Of a stretch of DNA of 64,000 bases, positions 8,511-18,800 are shown one piece after another. Every line of letters begins with the position of its first letter. Within the stretch, counting starts at the first letter, position 1. Origin of the DNA: Blattamonas nauphoetae. Its lineage: Eukaryota > Preaxostyla > Oxymonadida. Under the pieces are notes generated by a model. That model did no database searches. It saw only the letters and a program-made list of their open reading frames with translations, and was not told the origin of the DNA. The DNA lies in the NCBI GenBank assembly GCA_033064195.1, contig JARBJD010000379.1, positions 1 through 64,000 of the forward strand. The letters run 5' to 3'. Both the position numbers and the translations under genes were made by a program.

Positions 8511-8714
8511 TCATTGAAAATAAAAAAATGATACGCCATCATGAACATAAATGACCGGTGTTGACCCGTGAATGTAATCAGAAACGAGTTCACAATTCTC
8601 CTTTTTCATCGACTCGATCAACGCTTGCTTTGCATTCGTTCGACGTCTTTGGTTATAGATTTCTCGACCCCTGTCGGGTTCGAAGCCTTGCCAAGGCAAG
8701 ACTGTTGCATTCAT
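8511..8714 (-). CDS. small module protein beside the fibre (A)
   Basis: 68-residue frame starting at an ATG that follows a T-rich motif (rev. 8,716-8,745). It carries one copy of the module ALIESMKKENCELVSDYI-x-PVIYVHDGV found repeatedly at 10,332-10,949, 29,535-29,849 and 58,856. The end of the frame runs into the fibre promoter, so the protein may be a remnant. Fourteen codons near the N-terminus (LPWQGFEPDRGRE) derive from a double-hairpin insert and are missing in the element C copy. Function unknown. Confidence 0.45.
   Translation of the reverse strand: MNATVLPWQGFEPDRGREIYNQRRRTNAKQALIESMKKENCELVSDYIHGSTPVIYVHDGVSFFYFQ
8662..8703 (+). repeat. double-hairpin palindromic insert, copy 3
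   Basis: About 42 bp, with CCCTGTCGGGTTCGAAGCC identical to copy 1 and then CTTGCCAAGGCAAG forming the second hairpin. It is in frame in the small module gene. Compensating differences (TTGCC/GGCAA here, TCGC/GCGA in copy 1) keep the second stem paired. Confidence 0.7.
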
Positions 8715-8745
8715 TTGGTACAAAATAAAAAAAATGAAAAAATAA

Positions 8746-9389
8746 AAAATGAAACAATTTTTTCTCAATAACCACCGATCCGATTTCAATAAAAATTGCG
8801 GCAATCGAAAGAGCGCATCGGATATGACCTTGGATGAAAAGATTTTCGAAATTGAAAAATGTCGATTTTTACTGCAGTCAAATACAGGGTCAAAAATGGG
8901 ATCTTGGCTCCTGACGAAAAGTTTTTTCCCAAATTATTTGTTTCTGTTTTCTCATAATTTCTTCATCCTTTGTGTGAAATTTGAAGACGATTTGAAAACA
9001 TTTTTGAAAATACCCCATAGTTCGTACTTTTGGCGAAATTCTCACTATAACCGTGACCGTGGTCATAGTAGATTAGTTGGATCCTGAGAGACGTAGTAGT
9101 GACTGCAGCACTATGAAATTTCGAGGGATTCAGCGAAAACGAGGAGGAAGCTAGCACCATTAAAAAACTTGAAAATTCCGGCCCAGTAAGCCAGAAACGG
9201 GCCGATGGGGAGCGCATGAATGCTCCATCACAGGGATCGCAACCCTGGGACCATTGTAAATCACCAGAATCTCGTGCTTCCTCAAACAATGGTTTTTGCA
9301 AAATTTACTCTAGATGTATTTTTTCGTCCGCTATCGATTGCGAGTGGTTTCAGGTCTGGATCTCTGCTGGTTGTCGAGATATGACCAAT
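8746..9389. other. AT-rich non-coding stretch
   Basis: No supported gene. A short GC-rich palindromic patch with CAGGG/CCCTG arms lies near 9,232-9,252. The rest is AT-rich with scattered stops in all frames. Confidence 0.5.
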
Positions 9390-9720
9390 TTTTCAAAAAA
9401 TATTTTTCAAAATTTTCGATTTTTGACCAATGTTCGACACGTAGCTCCACGAATACTCATCCGATTTTGATCCGGTTTCTTTTGATCAATGAATGGCATC
9501 GTCATTGAGATTTTTGAATGAGTTGCAAAATCTGTTCTGGTTGATTTTGAAGAAAATTGACAAAAGTGATCAAATTTTTCGAAAAAGTGCTAAAATTTGC
9601 TCCAATATTTTGCGTTAAATTGATGAAGAAAATCACTGTTTTTGACGAAGTCACTGTGAAATAAATCACAAATGAGAGTGCTTTCGACCACTTTTTCAAT
9701 GTGGTTCTCTATTCGCCTTC
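9390..9720 (+). repeat. interspersed repeat R2, copy 1
   Basis: Related to 32,040-32,480 (+) and 57,020-57,500 (-). It shares GTAGCTCCACGAAT, a CCGATTTTGATC block, a TTTTGATC(A/G)ATGA block and a GAGATTTT segment. It is non-coding. Here and in element C it lies directly beside repeat R1 in the same relative order, so R2 and R1 are probably parts of one longer element-terminal sequence. Confidence 0.6.
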
Positions 9721-9725
9721 TATAC

Positions 9726-10020
9726 TACTCATAAGACACCCCGATACTCCTTTGGGGATCATTCTATCGTGATCCTACTTAATGACTAACACTGGCGAAG
9801 TCCTTGAAGGAATAAGCATTGGGTGGGCATGATTTACGGTCACATCTAAGTGATGCCAACATGAACCCCGGAGCGGATTTATAAAATCCACCGTCTCCAA
9901 CACAACCTCCAAGTAGTTCTACGCATTAATCACAAGGGCACCATTTTGCCTGAGCATCAAGGGAAATTACGTTGAGGTCTCACACTTGAACATTTTGGAC
10001 CTACTCTTCATATGCGAAAT
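9726..10020 (+). repeat. interspersed repeat R1, copy 1
   Basis: About 295 bp similar to 29,207-29,520 (+) and 56,800-56,990 (-). Conserved blocks include GGGTGGGCATGATTTACGG, CCAACATGAACCCCGG, GGGCACCATTT and GAGGTCTCACACTTG. It has no open frame. It lies on the fibre side of all three Polintons in consistent orientation. It could be a terminal region of the element or a structured RNA gene; I cannot decide. Confidence 0.6.
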
Positions 10021-10331
10021 AAAAAATCCGAAAAAAAATAAATCGGCCTTAATTTTGAAAATTCCCATAAGTCCACATAATGTTGTCAGATCACTCTAGA
10101 AACATGATAAATGAACTTGCCGTGTCGATATTGACCTTGTTGGTACAATTTTGGGTGATCACAAAAATAAAGGTCAATTTTAAAAATTCATTTTTTATTC
10201 TCTATGGAGTTACTTCATCAAGTGGTGGACTTTTCAAAATGAAAATCAAATTTTGACCTGGGGCACCTAGTCCACCTGGGTCACCATTTAGTCCGGAATA
10301 ATCAATGAGGAGAAAAATAATCGATTCGTCA
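10021..10331. other. non-coding spacer
   Basis: About 310 bases, AT-rich, between repeat R1 and the module protein gene. No gene or repeat recognised beyond weak similarity to the bases after R1 in element B. Confidence 0.4.
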
Positions 10332-10949
10332 TTATTGATTCGGAGATTCGTCGATGGAGTTCTTCTCTGTCTTTCCTCTCAAGTGAGGTTTTCTCTTTGC
10401 TCTAAACCATTCATCAAGTCTCGCTTTGTAAACTTTATCATCACCAATCACTCGATAGTGAAAAGGAATGTGTACTTTCTTGTACTCATCAATGAGTTCA
10501 CAATTGTGCTTTCTCAGTTCGTTTTCAACAAACGATTGAGTGTAATGCTTACGCTCCATCTTATGTGTTCTGACTCCTTTCATCCATTGTGATGGTTTGA
10601 TTCTCCATTCAACTCCTTCATGAAGATATTTCACTACTGACTCTGATGTTTTGTATTCACCAACGAGTTCACAATTCTCACTGTGTAGTGACTCAATGAA
10701 TTTTTCTTTATTGCAACAGTTATCGAATCTGTGATACATATCGGGGTTCAGATGTGGTCTTGCTCCTTTAATGAAAGCAGGAATGTAAACTCGATAAATC
10801 TCATCAGGTTTATCTTCACTTGCGTAATCGAAAGTACCATGTGCCAAATATGAGGTTCCAGAACGATTCAGAACTGGTTCGGTGATTAGGATTAATTTTT
10901 CATTCTTTAGAGTCTCGTTAAGTTTGTTTGGTGTAAGCTGATTCGTCAT
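10332..10949 (-). CDS. three-module protein of unknown function
   Basis: 205 residues built from about three repeats of a 45-55 residue module. The two clearest run from about residues 88 to 190: an IESL-x-ENCELVGEY start, a VKYLHEGVEWRIKP strand pair and a KG-x-R-x-H end, then ENELRKHNCELIDEY and RAKRKPHL. The same module occurs singly beside the fibre genes and in tandem at 29,535-29,849. The His/Trp pattern recalls treble-clef-like DNA-binding modules of viral proteins, but zinc-binding cysteines are lacking; no function is claimed. A T-rich motif (10,953-10,967) precedes the ATG. The gene may belong to the right end of A or the left end of B. Confidence 0.5.
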   Translation of the reverse strand: MTNQLTPNKLNETLKNEKLILITEPVLNRSGTSYLAHGTFDYASEDKPDEIYRVYIPAFIKGARPHLNPDMYHRFDNCCNKEKFIESLHSENCELVGEYKTSESVVKYLHEGVEWRIKPSQWMKGVRTHKMERKHYTQSFVENELRKHNCELIDEYKKVHIPFHYRVIGDDKVYKARLDEWFRAKRKPHLRGKTEKNSIDESPNQ

Positions 10950-10967
10950 TTAATACAAAATAAAAAA

Positions 10968-11357
10968 TCAGATAATAAAAAAATTAACGTTTGTTTTGTC
11001 AACGAATGAAAAAAACCCTTTAGATTTAAGCTCACTAAATGAGGTCTCTTTTTTGACTAAATAATTGAATTTGAACCCAAAAAAGGTATCCACCAAAATG
11101 CAAGAAAACAAGTATTATCCGGCATTTCGGAATCATAGCTGATTGTACTTTAAAAAATAATACTCTGTTCAATCGGAATTGAGAAGCACTATTCAGTTCC
11201 CAGTATTATAATTCCCGGACTAATTGCAATATAGGAGCCTATCGATATTCTTCTTCTATACTACTTCAAGATCACAAGGAAACTAAAATCTATTGAAGAG
11301 AAACTGATAGATCATTGGATGAAGAATCTGTTGATCATACAATAGAAAAATGAACAG
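10968..11357. other. spacer upstream of polB
   Basis: About 390 bases without a gene. The T-rich structural-gene motif is not seen directly before the polymerase start. TTCTATACTACTTCAAG near 11,251 echoes TTCTATACTACTCATAAG at 9,719, a possible trace of an element end. Confidence 0.35.
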
Positions 11358-14300
11358 ATGGAATCAAGAACAGTGAAGGAATTTGATGGATTCAACGAAT
11401 GTATCTTACTTGCTGAACCAAGAGACAAACTTGCTTTCAATGAATGCCTCACGAACGCTCGAAAGAACTTCAAAAAGAATGAGGTTGAGAAGGTGAGTGA
11501 CAACGGAAAACCTTATCAACTGTACTTCCACAATCATCTGAAGAATGTTGAAGAAATCACAACCTTCATCAAAACAGTATTCGACAAAGAGAAAGATCAT
11601 CCATTCAAGATTAGTATTGACTTTGGAAAGATCATTGAAAGAAAAGATAAAGATGAGACAACATACAAAGACTTCAGACCAGAATTGGAGAACACATCAA
11701 AGAGTTTTCCAACAGTGATAAGAAGTGAAGCAGACATCACTGAGTATTCCAAGTATGCAATCAACCTAATCAAAGAATCACAGGAGAGAACTCTGATGGA
11801 CACAGAGACAATGTTCATTGCCTTCCATTCCATTCTGGTGGCAGTGTACAGATTCCCAGTTGCAGGAAAAGCGAACGCTATTCTCACTGAACACATCAAA
11901 ACAAGAAACATTCGGTACATCGATTCTGAGTACAACATCTGCTTCTTTCAAGCGCTCTCATTCCTTACGCTTCCTGAGGTTCAAGGAAAGAAGATATCAA
12001 TTAAAATGAGAAACACCGAAGCATACAAACTGTTCACCAAATGGATGAATCTCACCAATCTCACGTCATATCAACTCACTGAACACTTGCGAAAATACCC
12101 TGGATTTGATATTGCATCAGACATGGAGAAAGCAATGCAATTATTCAATATTACTGTTCATATTTACGAATACGACGAAGAAAAGAAGAAGTATTTCCAT
12201 AGTCAATCGTACATCAACGAGAATGATGATGCAAGAGTTCTTCCAATTCTGATGATTCCACTCACCGCAACTCTCGTTCATGTAATGTTCATTGTTGACC
12301 CTGAGAAAATCACTGGATACAAACTCTGTCCGTACTGTCAATCAAGAGGATTCCAAGTGAGGAATAAAAACTACAACAGAGATTATGAGAAGCATCTCGC
12401 TGAGTGTAAAGAGCTTGATGGAAAACATGTGAAGAAGATCTCACTTGATAAAACACCAAGGCCGTATGTTCCACACATCCTCAACAATAGAACTCATGAA
12501 TTTCTGATGGCACATAAAAGACAGGACGAATTCAAACCAACACAGTACTACATCACTTAGGACTTTGAAACAATGGAAGATCTCATTCTTGACAATCTAT
12601 TCTCTGATGACAACACACAGTTGATCTCACACTTGAAACCTCTCTCCGTTGCATCAGCAATCAAAACAAAATCAGGTGTGAAGTCAATCTACTTTGATCT
12701 TCGAGATGGAAAAGACTTTGTTAAGCAGTGGATCAGAGAACTCTTCAAGTTTGCAGAAACAGTACGAGAAGACAACCTGTACGAGGATCCAGAGATTCCT
12801 TCTCAGAATGAAGTCAGTGTGATCGGGTTCAACAGTTCCAGATTTGACATCAATCTCATCTTCCGTGATCTCGTTGACAAGGATTGGAAAGTGGTGAGCT
12901 TCCTTGGATCAACAACGAAGTACAAACAAGTTTTGATCAGACACGAGAAAACCCAACAGGTACTTCGGTTCATTGACATGATGTCATACACTGGACCAAT
13001 GACATTGGATAATGCAGTCAAAGCCTTTGGAGGAAACACAACACTACAGAAATCATTCTTTGCTTACGAATCATTTGATTCATCAGACTACGACACAGTG
13101 CTGAGCAAACAAGAACCTTTCTCCAAATATGAGTTCTATTCCAGTCTGAACAACAGTGAAATGTTTGACACCGATTACCAATTGTACCTGGATGATTGGA
13201 ACAAGCAAGGCTTCAAGAACCGTTGGGAATATCTGAAATTCTACAACATCAAAGACGTCGAATGCATGATCGCACCACTTGACAATCTCATTGAACTGAA
13301 CTTCCAATACAAAGTGGATATGCTGCACAATCTCTCACTGTCAGCAAATGCTTCTGCAATCAAGTACGCATGTGCCTACAAAGACTTTGATCTTGATGCA
13401 GACTACACCGAATGTGACGAATCTGGTCTGATAAAGATCACCAAACAATACTGGAAATACAAAGTTGAAGGATACAGGTACCAAGACCAGAAAGCTCATC
13501 GCAATACTACCAACAATGTCACTGAAGCAGATTACGATTGGTTTGTTCAACAATGCAAGAGAGTGTGCTATATCTGCAAGTGTCACTTCACACAAGCAGT
13601 CAAACCAACATTAGACAGAATCGAGAATTCGAAAGGACATTCTAAAGAGAACGTGAAGATCTGCTGTGACTACTGCAACACATACAAGTCAGACAAAGAT
13701 GAACATCTCACAAGATTGAGGATTCAATTAAAGAAATACTGCATCTGGAAATCATTGCCGATGACTCTGACACATGAGCAAACATATCACAAACTGAGAG
13801 CAGCAGTGACTGGTGGATTATCGAATGTTCAACATCGACAGAATATCAAAGACGTAACACCAATCAATCACTTCACTTACGAAGACGGTAAGGTTATTTC
13901 CACTGATACTGAACATAAAATGACTCACGTGTGTGGTGTTGATTTCAACTCTCTCTATCCAAGTGCTTTCTCCTCAATCAAGAACAAGAACAATCCATAC
14001 ACTAATCACAGAATGTATATGCCAGGACGATGTTTGTACACAGCAACAGGAGATCAAGAATGTCGCAAGATTATCGAAGACAAGAATCAGAAGACACTGT
14101 TCGTTGCTGAATTGAAAGGACACATCGATGAGAAGTACATCAATGATTTCATTAACTTCCCACCAATCTTCAGAAACATCATTGTCAATACGACTGAAGA
14201 GAACATTGGAGAGAAGACTTATTCGTTGATGAAGAAACATGGATTGAAGACTGATGACAAACAACGGAAGCTGACCCAACTCTTGAGCACACACGATCAG

Positions 14301-15890
14301 TACATGTTCTTTTCGACATACTATCTGTGGTTCCTCATCGACTACTGTCACTTCATCATCGACGACATCAAGACTGTGATGGTGTTCTCGAGACATGCTG
14401 GATTTGAACCATTTGTGACTTCATTCATGAATGATCGAATAGAAGCAATGAAAGTTGGAAACAAAGGAAAGGAACAATTCTGTAAGACCAACCTCAATGG
14501 AAGTTACGGATATGATGGAATGAACACTGAGAAATACAACTCGATCACAATCTGCAATGAGAAGAGAACATACTTGAAGCAAATGATGAAAGGATTTGTA
14601 GCGACTAGAGAGATCAATGAGGACAACTACATCGTGATTGAAGACAGAGAGAAAGCATCATGCAAAACATGTCTGCAAGAAGCAGTGTTCACACTCGACA
14701 ATGCCAAGTTCTGGTATCTGAATTTCATCTACAACTTCATGTACAAATGCCTAGACATGAACAAGATTCACTTCTGTGAGGGAGACACTGATTCTGCTTA
14801 TTGGGCAATTAGTGGAGATCCGAAAGCAGGTATTCATCAACAATTTGATCACGTGATTGCTGACAAGGAATTTTATGATGCACACAAATATGAATGGTTT
14901 CCCAATCCTGAAAAGGGTGTCGATGATGAGAAGAAGTTGTTGGGATTAGCAATTGAGAAGGAAGGTGAACAGATGATCTGTCTTGCACCCAAGTGTTACT
15001 CACTAGATGAGAAATGCAAAATCAAAGGAGTGTCTCTGAAGAAAACCAACATCACGAGTGACGACTATGTGAAGTGCCTGAATGGAGAGAAGACTGTGAC
15101 TACAACATTGAACTTCCAGACGAGAAGAGTCGTGAGTCAAGATGACACCAATGGATTTGAGATTGCGAAAATACAACAGCAAAAACTCAGTCTCAGTGGA
15201 ATTCATCTGATAGATGTGTCATTAACCCGGTTCTGTCACCAACCCGGAACATGGGGTTGAAATAAACCATTTTGGTCAAACTAAGAAAAAAATAAAATTT
15301 GAGAATTTTCTATCTTGGCGAATCAGAGAAAACCTCGAAAAACCTCGTTTAAGGCCCTTTTGGTAGTGTGTCCAAATCATATCTCCACAACCTGTGGACC
15401 AATTTTGATGAAATTTTCCACAGAAACGTTTTTTTCGAGAAAAGATTTTTTTGAAAAAAAAAAGAAAAAAAAATTGTGTGTATTTGGGAAGATGTGAAAA
15501 AACGCTGTTTTTCTCGACAAAACAGTTTTTGGGAAACAAATTTTTATTTTTTTTGTGAGTCTTTTTTCGATATATTTACGATAAAAATGCTTTTTATTTG
15601 GTGTAAAACGGAAATCTGGTTGTGGAGATACGAGCTGAAAAAGTTTGAAAAAATGTGTGTGTTCCTGCTGTATACAGTATTTTGAGGTTTTCTCCGATTC
15701 CCCGCGGAATTTAAATCTCAAATTTTATTTTTTTCTTAGTTTGACCAAAATGGTTTATTTCAACCCCATGTTCCGGGTTGGTGACACGGACCGGGTTAAT
15801 GACACATCTATGAAGGCAATCGTACTTGAAAATGAATCATGTCCTCCATTCATTCATGGACTGAAAGCAACTGATTATATTATTGAATAA
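11358..15890 (+). pseudogene. protein-primed DNA polymerase B, broken (B)
   Basis: Polinton family-B polymerase. The N-terminal ~400 residues include a conserved region and a C-x2-C...H finger-like segment. The exonuclease part includes DFETM and GFNSSRFDINLIF. The polymerase core has motif A DFNSLYPS (about 13,941), motif B NLNGSYGYD (about 14,493) and motif C GDTDS (about 14,784). Between exonuclease and polymerase lies an HNH-like zinc segment at about 13,561-13,700 (CYICKC, LDRIENSKGH, ICCDYCN). Such polymerases replicate linear DNA from a terminal protein. The gene is broken (about one break) and also carries a MITE near its 3' end. No T-rich motif precedes it. Confidence 0.85.
15212..15809 (+). 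mobile_element. TTAA-type MITE, copy 1
   Basis: 598 bp bounded by inverted AGATGTGTCATTAACCCGG. The inner TTAA-CCCGG...CCGGG-TTAA layout is that of piggyBac-like elements. The TTAA at each end is itself flanked by AGATGTGTCA/TGACACATCT in both copies, so the true border is either the TTAA or the outer palindrome. The interior is AT-rich and codes for no transposase. It is inserted near the 3' end of polB and lies opposite in orientation to copy 2. Confidence 0.8.
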
Positions 15891-15898
15891 ACACAAAC

Positions 15899-15910
15899 TT
15901 TATTTTTGTA
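15899..15910 (+). promoter_or_regulatory. T-rich promoter motif
   Basis: TTTATTTTTGTA four bases before the ATG at 15,914. Confidence 0.5.
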
Positions 15911-15913
15911 GAA

Positions 15914-16500
15914 ATGGATCTACAAGAAATCAATATAATTGTGAATCGACTACTTCGATGTACACAATACTCCAAGAAGAATATTGCCGAAATCTGGAAA
16001 AGTCCAACACACATTTTACCAGGCTATCATGTCTCTGATAGATGGAGTGAAAACATTGGGAATGATGAGACATATTTCGAGGATTGGTTCAATGGAGATC
16101 TCTCTCCAAATTTATCCCTATATGACGGAAGAAGAGTAGTTCAACAGTTTGTCAAAGGATTCCTAGGAACACACATCAATAAAGTCAAATGTGAACAAGC
16201 ATACAAAGCATATCAACAATACCATCGTGATGTGACTTCACCACCAATGGTCCGAAGTCCTGCAGAGGCAACTCAAATCCCAACAATAATTGAGATTCAA
16301 CCACCTGAAGATCAAATTTTTCCTGGACAGAAGAGAAATTTGTATTCGATTGGTTCAGAATATGAATTACCGATGAAGGAGAGGAGGTTCGAAGATGAGG
16401 AGAATGATGATATTGTTCATGATTCACAACTTCCAATCCAAAGTGTTCGGTATCCCATCGAGATCAGACACTACGAACGAACTACACAACAAGTACTGAG
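15914..16500 (+). CDS. Polinton protein between polB and integrase (B)
   Basis: About 195 residues before a MITE border; the frame continues into the MITE, so the native end is unknown. The N-terminal half is alpha-helical and charged. The C-terminal half is Pro/Glu-rich and probably disordered. No family was recognised. It is bracketed by two inverted copies of the same MITE. A helper of replication or integration is possible from position only. Confidence 0.45.
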
Positions 16501-17097
16501 AGATGTGTCATTAACCCGGTCCGTGTCACCAACCCGGAACATGGGGTTGAAACAAACCATTTTGGTCAAACTAAGAAAAAAATAAAATTTGAGAATTTTC
16601 TATCGAGGCGAATCAGAGAAAACCTCAAAATACTGTATACAGCAGGAACACACTTATTTTTTCAACTTTTTAAGCTCGTATCTCCACAACCAGATATCCG
16701 TTTTACACCAAATAAAAAGCATTTTTATCGTGAATATATCGAAAAAAGACTCACAAAAAAAATAAAAATTTTTTTCCCAAAAACTTTTTTGTCGAGAAAA
16801 ACAGCGTTTTTTCACATCTTCCCAAATACACACAATTTTTTTTTCTTTTTTTTTTCAAAAAAATCTTTTCTCGAAAAAAACGTTTCTGTGGAAAATTTCA
16901 TCAAAATTGGTCCACAGGTTGTGGAGATATGATTTGGACACACTACCAAAAGGGCCTTAAACGAGGTTTTTCGAGGTTTTCTCTGATTCGCCAAGATAGA
17001 AAATTCTCAAATTTTATTTTTTTCTTAGTTTGACCAAAATGGTTTGTTTCAACCCCATGTTCCGGGTTGGTGACAGAACCGGGTTAATGACACATCT
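16501..17097 (-). mobile_element. TTAA-type MITE, copy 2 (inverted)
   Basis: 597 bp, nearly identical to the reverse complement of copy 1, with the same terminal AGATGTGTCATTAACCCGG and internal TTAA borders at 16,511 and 17,084. It lies between the 15.9-kb gene and the integrase. The two copies form a 0.6-kb inverted repeat around about 690 bp, which could invert by recombination. Confidence 0.8.
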
Positions 17098-18405
17098 ATG
17101 AATAAGTTGGAACAAATGAAAGGAATGTTTGATCATCAACAGAGAAATGATTCAGAAGAAGAACAAATCAAAGCAGAGAACTCAATCCTGAACAATCAAA
17201 AGCAAATGGAACAATTCATCACAAAACAAATTGGAGACTTGAGGAAAATGAACCGTGACACATTTGTGAAAGAATCTATCAACAGAAGCATCGCAAATGA
17301 TGACAAAGCTTTCCTTCTCAATCACGCAAAACAAATCCCATTCGGAGGAAGATCATTTCAGGATTGGTATGAGGAATATGATCACAGATGGAGTGTAGCA
17401 CATCCGAGGAAAATCAAGAGGGAAAAAGGAGGTGATGCAGTGATGATTGATCCACCAACAATTCCGAGAACAACCGAGAAAATACAGTATCCATTTCGAT
17501 CAAAGATGCAATTCATGTCCAAAGACATCACTGGAGATTTAGAAAAGACATCAGACAAAAAAGTTCCTCAGAAGTGTGACAGACCCTACTTTTCTCCCAA
17601 GTTTGGATCCTGGGAAATTGATCTTGTATTTATCCAATCACCAACGTCGAAAACAGTTCTTCAGATTTATCTATTTGCCATTAACATAAACACTAAGTAC
17701 CTTGTAGTAATTCCTGTACTGGATAAGTCATGGAGCAAAGTCAAGACTGCAATCAATGATCTGATTAATCATCATGATGTACATGTCAATAACATTCGTG
17801 GTGATGGTGAAGCAGCATGGACCAGTGGAGAACCAACAACGTTCTTTAGAAAGAAAAATGTCAGTACGTACTTCACAAGTTCACCATTCACAAATCACAA
17901 CAGAATTGTCGATCGAGTGATCAGAACAATCAGAGATGGATTCCAAGACAATGCAACACAAATGGCAAATCATTCACTGATGAATCAGATGGTGGAATAC
18001 TACAACATGACTCCTCATCGAGCGTACTGGAACAAGTTCACTCCACAACAAGCACAAAGCAATCGTGAAATCGAAGCACTGTACATCTCCAGTTGTGAAG
18101 AACAATTGAAGAACATTCAACGACAACAGACAACACAACTGCTTTGGCGATACAAACCAGGAAACATTCTGTTGATTCACCTTGATCTGAACAAGACTGT
18201 TGCTAAGTTTCAGAAGAAGCGAAGACAATTTCAATTTGTAGGTCAGTTCATTGAGTACAAACACGGAAATGTGGTGGCAAAACTTCTGAATGGACTCACA
18301 TGTCTACCAAAAATAGTGTACGTTCCGATTCAACACACAAAGTTCCATGCAGACTCAATTGACAATTTAACTCCTGAGTTCATTAATGAGTTCAGTTTAG
18401 TTTAG
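17098..18405 (+). CDS. Polinton retroviral-type integrase (B)
   Basis: 435-residue integrase of the rve/Polinton class, which inserts the linear element into host DNA. Residues 1-60 are a charged coiled region. The catalytic core lies at about residues 160-290, with WEIDLVFIQ carrying the first acidic residue, NIRGDGEAAW the second and NHNRIVDRVIRTIRDG the third region typical of Polinton integrases. A C-terminal chromodomain/SH3-like part may cover residues 340-435 (KPGNILLIHLD, KIVYVPIQH). The start directly follows a MITE border, so the native N-terminus is uncertain. It ends with TAG. Confidence 0.85.
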   Translation: MNKLEQMKGMFDHQQRNDSEEEQIKAENSILNNQKQMEQFITKQIGDLRKMNRDTFVKESINRSIANDDKAFLLNHAKQIPFGGRSFQDWYEEYDHRWSVAHPRKIKREKGGDAVMIDPPTIPRTTEKIQYPFRSKMQFMSKDITGDLEKTSDKKVPQKCDRPYFSPKFGSWEIDLVFIQSPTSKTVLQIYLFAININTKYLVVIPVLDKSWSKVKTAINDLINHHDVHVNNIRGDGEAAWTSGEPTTFFRKKNVSTYFTSSPFTNHNRIVDRVIRTIRDGFQDNATQMANHSLMNQMVEYYNMTPHRAYWNKFTPQQAQSNREIEALYISSCEEQLKNIQRQQTTQLLWRYKPGNILLIHLDLNKTVAKFQKKRRQFQFVGQFIEYKHGNVVAKLLNGLTCLPKIVYVPIQHTKFHADSIDNLTPEFINEFSLV

Positions 18406-18420
18406 TTCAAAACTGTTTCT

Positions 18421-18431
18421 TATATTTTTAT
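18421..18431 (+). promoter_or_regulatory. T-rich promoter motif
   Basis: TATATTTTTAT nine bases before the ATG at 18,441. Confidence 0.45.
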
Positions 18432-18440
18432 TCCATTGAA

Positions 18441-18800
18441 ATGTCATCACGAAAGATTTTAGAACCGTTTGATCCCGAACAGAAATGTTTTGAAAACATC
18501 TATGACTTTCAGAGACATTTGGAAAAGAACAGAGAAGAACTGAATAAATACACAACTCAGAAACTTAATCGGTTGATCAGAATTGATGGATACAGAATCA
18601 CAAAAATAAGAGGTGAGATAGCACTGAGAAAAGCAAGCAATGAGAACAACTGTGACTCCACTTCAATCTCGATTGATCAAAGACTTTCAGACATTGAAGA
18701 ATCAATTCGAACTCTAACAGATACGTTAAGCATGAGGCTTCGAAGTCTTGACGAGACCATCAACAACCTTATTCAAGAGTTAACGGACAGTTCGGTTTAA
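18441..18800 (+). CDS. coiled-coil protein (B)
   Basis: 119-residue charged helical protein. Residues 25-50 and 70-115 show heptad spacing with leucines and isoleucines (SIDQRLSDIEESIRTL). It is the whole version of the gene cut at the left edge in element A. It lies between integrase and ATPase and overlaps the convergent ATPase end by 21 bases. Function unknown. Confidence 0.6.
   Translation: MSSRKILEPFDPEQKCFENIYDFQRHLEKNREELNKYTTQKLNRLIRIDGYRITKIRGEIALRKASNENNCDSTSISIDQRLSDIEESIRTLTDTLSMRLRSLDETINNLIQELTDSSV

Larger units (their letters stand above)
1..10949 (+). mobile_element. Polinton element A (right part)
   Basis: Polinton/Maverick-type virus-like element entering from the left edge, so polymerase and integrase are outside the window. 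Visible parts are the coiled-coil gene end, ATPase, two unknown proteins, two MAPG proteins, two capsid-like proteins, a 136-residue protein, the S74 fibre and module proteins. Gene order is identical to element B. The element is broken, with about three genes affected. Its proteins differ from B and C more than those two differ from each other, so it is an older or separate subfamily. The right boundary is uncertain. It could be near 8,720, or after the module protein at 10,949 if the order fibre, R1 repeat, module seen in B also holds here. No terminal inverted repeat was identified. Confidence 0.75.

Noticed and set aside
8963-9301. 112-codon minus-strand gene beyond element A
   Set aside because: Overlaps AT-rich repeat-like DNA, has no promoter motif, and is not conserved at the ends of B or C.
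17098-18405. Endogenous retrovirus or LTR element because of the integrase
   Set aside because: No reverse transcriptase, gag or LTRs. The integrase sits with polB, ATPase and capsid genes, which defines a Polinton.
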